A DNA stretch of 64,000 nucleotides, taken from NCBI RefSeq assembly GCF_001704415.2, contig NC_030822.1, positions 56,041,345 through 56,105,344 of the forward strand. Reading direction: 5' to 3'. The notes beneath the pieces are model-generated. The model searched no databases. It was not told the origin of the DNA and saw only the letters and a list, made by a program, of their open reading frames with translations. Positions within the stretch are counted from its first letter, which is position 1, and each line of letters starts with the position of its first letter. This document shows positions 62,131 through 64,000 of this stretch, piece by piece. A program made the translations under genes and the position numbers. The stretch comes from Capra hircus. Its lineage: Eukaryota; Chordata; Mammalia; Artiodactyla; Bovidae.

Positions 62131-64000
62131 AGGGAGCAGGATACTCAATCTGCAGTGGAGCCCTGGGGTTGAAATACTTGTTTGAAATACACAATGAATG
62201 TAAATGATCAATGGCAGTAAGTTCTCTCAGCTCCTACACCTGTGAATAATTACATAATTGCCAGGAGGGGAAGGGTTAAGGGCCTTTCCCACCTAGAACA
62301 GAGAGCAGAAGTAACCCCCGGAAACCCCTTCCAGGGTTCTGGCATCGTGGGGTGGTGCCCAGACCGCCTGGGAGGAGTTGGCTTTCAGGAATGGATGAGA
62401 ATCTCCACTGTCATGACCCAGCAAGCCTAGACCTGCCCTTCACAATCAGGCACCTCACCAGCAGAAAGGAGATTCGACCCCACGTGGGAATCTCCTATAA
62501 TCTGGGTCATAGGCCAAGTTTAGTCTCATGAGAAAAAAAGAAAGGGAGGGAGAATTTGCTAGAACTTTGCTAGAATTTCCTAGAAAGGAAGGGAGAATTT
62601 GCTTTGGTCTTTAGTGGTCTCTCCATCACTGTCAACCCCATTCTGTGGTTTAGAAAAGCGACGTAGAAACATGGTGTGTTCATGCGTTCACCCATAGTTG
62701 ATGAGTCCAGGAGTATGATCACGTGGGAATGGGGAAAACCAACTCAGGAGCAGATCAGTTCTGGAGTTTGGCTAATGTGCTAACATAAGTATCCATCTAT
62801 GCATGTTTAAAGCTTCCTGTAACTCCTGATCAACATAAAGGACTATGAGTTAGTCCATTTGGGGAGGCAAAGACCAAGAACAGGAATGCAACACCCAAGA
62901 GTTGGAAGAATGTCCAAAATTTTTCATCATTCCCAGTTCAACTGGGTACAGACATCAAAGAATGAATGTCATTCATCACTGTGAGGTTCGGGGTCAAAAA
63001 TGTCAACCCGAACATAGCTTGAAGTGCAGAAACAAGTCTGCCATCTCTTTCCTGGAGGCCGAGGGCAGTCAAGGTGTTTGGCCGACTTTGAGAGAAGCCC
63101 ATCCAATGAAGAGAGACGGCCAACACGACATGCAGCGTCCAGTGCATGTGACCAGAAAGGAGGAATGGACGCTTGTAGACAAAAGACCTCCAGAGCATGT
63201 TCGGGGCAGCCCGGCCCGGTGAGCCGTGTTGGTTGAAGGCCTAAGGTGCTGAGAATGAGTCCTTCCACTCCTTGATCACAGGGTATAAATGTGCTGTTCG
63301 GTGGGCCTGGGTAATTAGCGTTGGTGGCAAGCAGTTATAGGGTTAAGTGCTACCAGGGGTTTGAGCTGGGCTGACAGAGCCTGAGCCGCAGAGTGGGGTG
63401 GTTGCCTAGCAACAACACCTGTAGCACATTAAGCAGCCAGTCAGCTTTGTCAACTTCTAGCAGGGGCTTTGTAGAGCGGAAGGTGGGGGTGGAAGAAGGA
63501 TCAGGAGGCACAGAAGTGGAAAGCTGGACAGTGGCTCTCAAGACGGAAGAGGGTGCAGAATTGAGAGTCCCGCCAACAAGGCTTTATGCCTCTTTTCTTC
63601 AAGCAGAAGCAGGTAGGCAGCTAGGGTGGGAGTCCAGAGTAGGTGTCAGTAAGGCTCTTATATCTTCCTAAGACCCTCACATGAAGCACCACTTGAAGCT
63701 AGAACCCCCTTCCTCAACCCAAGCTCTCAAAGAAGGCATTTTGGGATTTGCTAATTTGGGGAGGGTCTGGGAGAATGAGAAGGAGGCGTTCTGTGGTTTT
63801 GTTTTCAGATCCGGGAGGACTGGGGGCTCATTCTGCTGATTCATCTTTGAGGAAGGACCACGGAGAAGAAGCAAAGACTCTGAGAGGGTAAAATCTTTCT
63901 CACCGCCTTCCTTTCACACCTTCCCTGTCACACTTTCCCATGCATCTCTCTGGACCCCATCTCACGCACACATGAGATTCAGCTGAAAAAAAGAAAAGAT
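62131..64000. other. unique block, no gene defended
   Basis: Holds the phased AGAA motifs and GAS-type site (62548-62603), a CpG-richer stretch open on both strands (62902-63268), a TATA-like motif (63284) and an RFX X-box (63401). A donor-like CAG/GTAGGC at about 63611 and AGG/GTAAAA near 63888 might bound exons, but there is no supporting protein similarity. Confidence 0.4.
63401..63413. promoter_or_regulatory. RFX-family X-box
   Basis: GTTGCCTAGCAAC is a perfect inverted pair GTTGC / GCAAC with a 3-base spacer. It matches the known X-box form bound by RFX factors, which control ciliary and MHC class II genes. It is in unique DNA; function is inference. Confidence 0.5.

Overview
This window is nuclear DNA from a ruminant, almost certainly a bovid. 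The diagnostic evidence is the interspersed repeats: many Bov-tA and Bov-A2 SINEs, several BovB (RTE-type) LINE fragments whose 3' ends carry the ACTGA-type tail, and cetartiodactyl CHR SINEs. Older mammal-wide layers (MIR, L2, L1, MLT1 LTRs, hAT-like DNA transposons) lie beneath them. Species cannot be fixed from the sequence alone.

I find no protein-coding exon of a host gene that I can defend. Most long open frames run through SINEs, microsatellites or the antisense of BovB. The only recognisable protein is the BovB reverse transcriptase, present as two decayed copies (14702-15503, minus; 51259-52526, plus). The window reads as intergenic or deep intronic sequence. No rRNA, no free-standing tRNA, no snRNA and no CRISPR array was seen.

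Layout. 1-8.1 kb: MLT1, CHR, L1 with nested SINEs, L2 and MIR, including the first arm of an unusual inverted non-repeat-like pair (6619-7312). 8.1-12.7 kb: mostly unique, with a perfect hairpin and a consensus CTCF site near 8.3-8.4 kb. 12.7-16.1 kb: the second arm of the inverted pair, an L1, and a BovB/Bov-tA chimera within one target-site duplication. 16.1-24 kb: largely unique GC-moderate sequence with MIRs, one CHR-1 SINE and a candidate exon-like interval at 17.8-18.1 kb. 24-36 kb: repeat-rich (L1, MIR, MLT1, a DNA transposon split by L1, BovB). 36-43 kb: mostly unique with candidate regulatory motifs. 43-47 kb: a three-layer nest with a solo LTR inside an L1. 47-54 kb: SINEs and the youngest-looking BovB (13-bp duplication). 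54-59 kb: L1 carrying an AT-rich palindrome, L2, and MLT1 split by a SINE. 59-64 kb: unique sequence with a homeodomain-rich AT block and an RFX-type X-box near the right edge.

The points most worth checking are the diverged inverted pair at 6.6-7.3 and 12.7-13.0 kb, the chimeric BovB/Bov-tA insertion, the AT-rich palindrome, and the single-site regulatory candidates (CTCF, CRE, X-box, octamer palindrome). These are observations read by eye; no alignment or database search was run.
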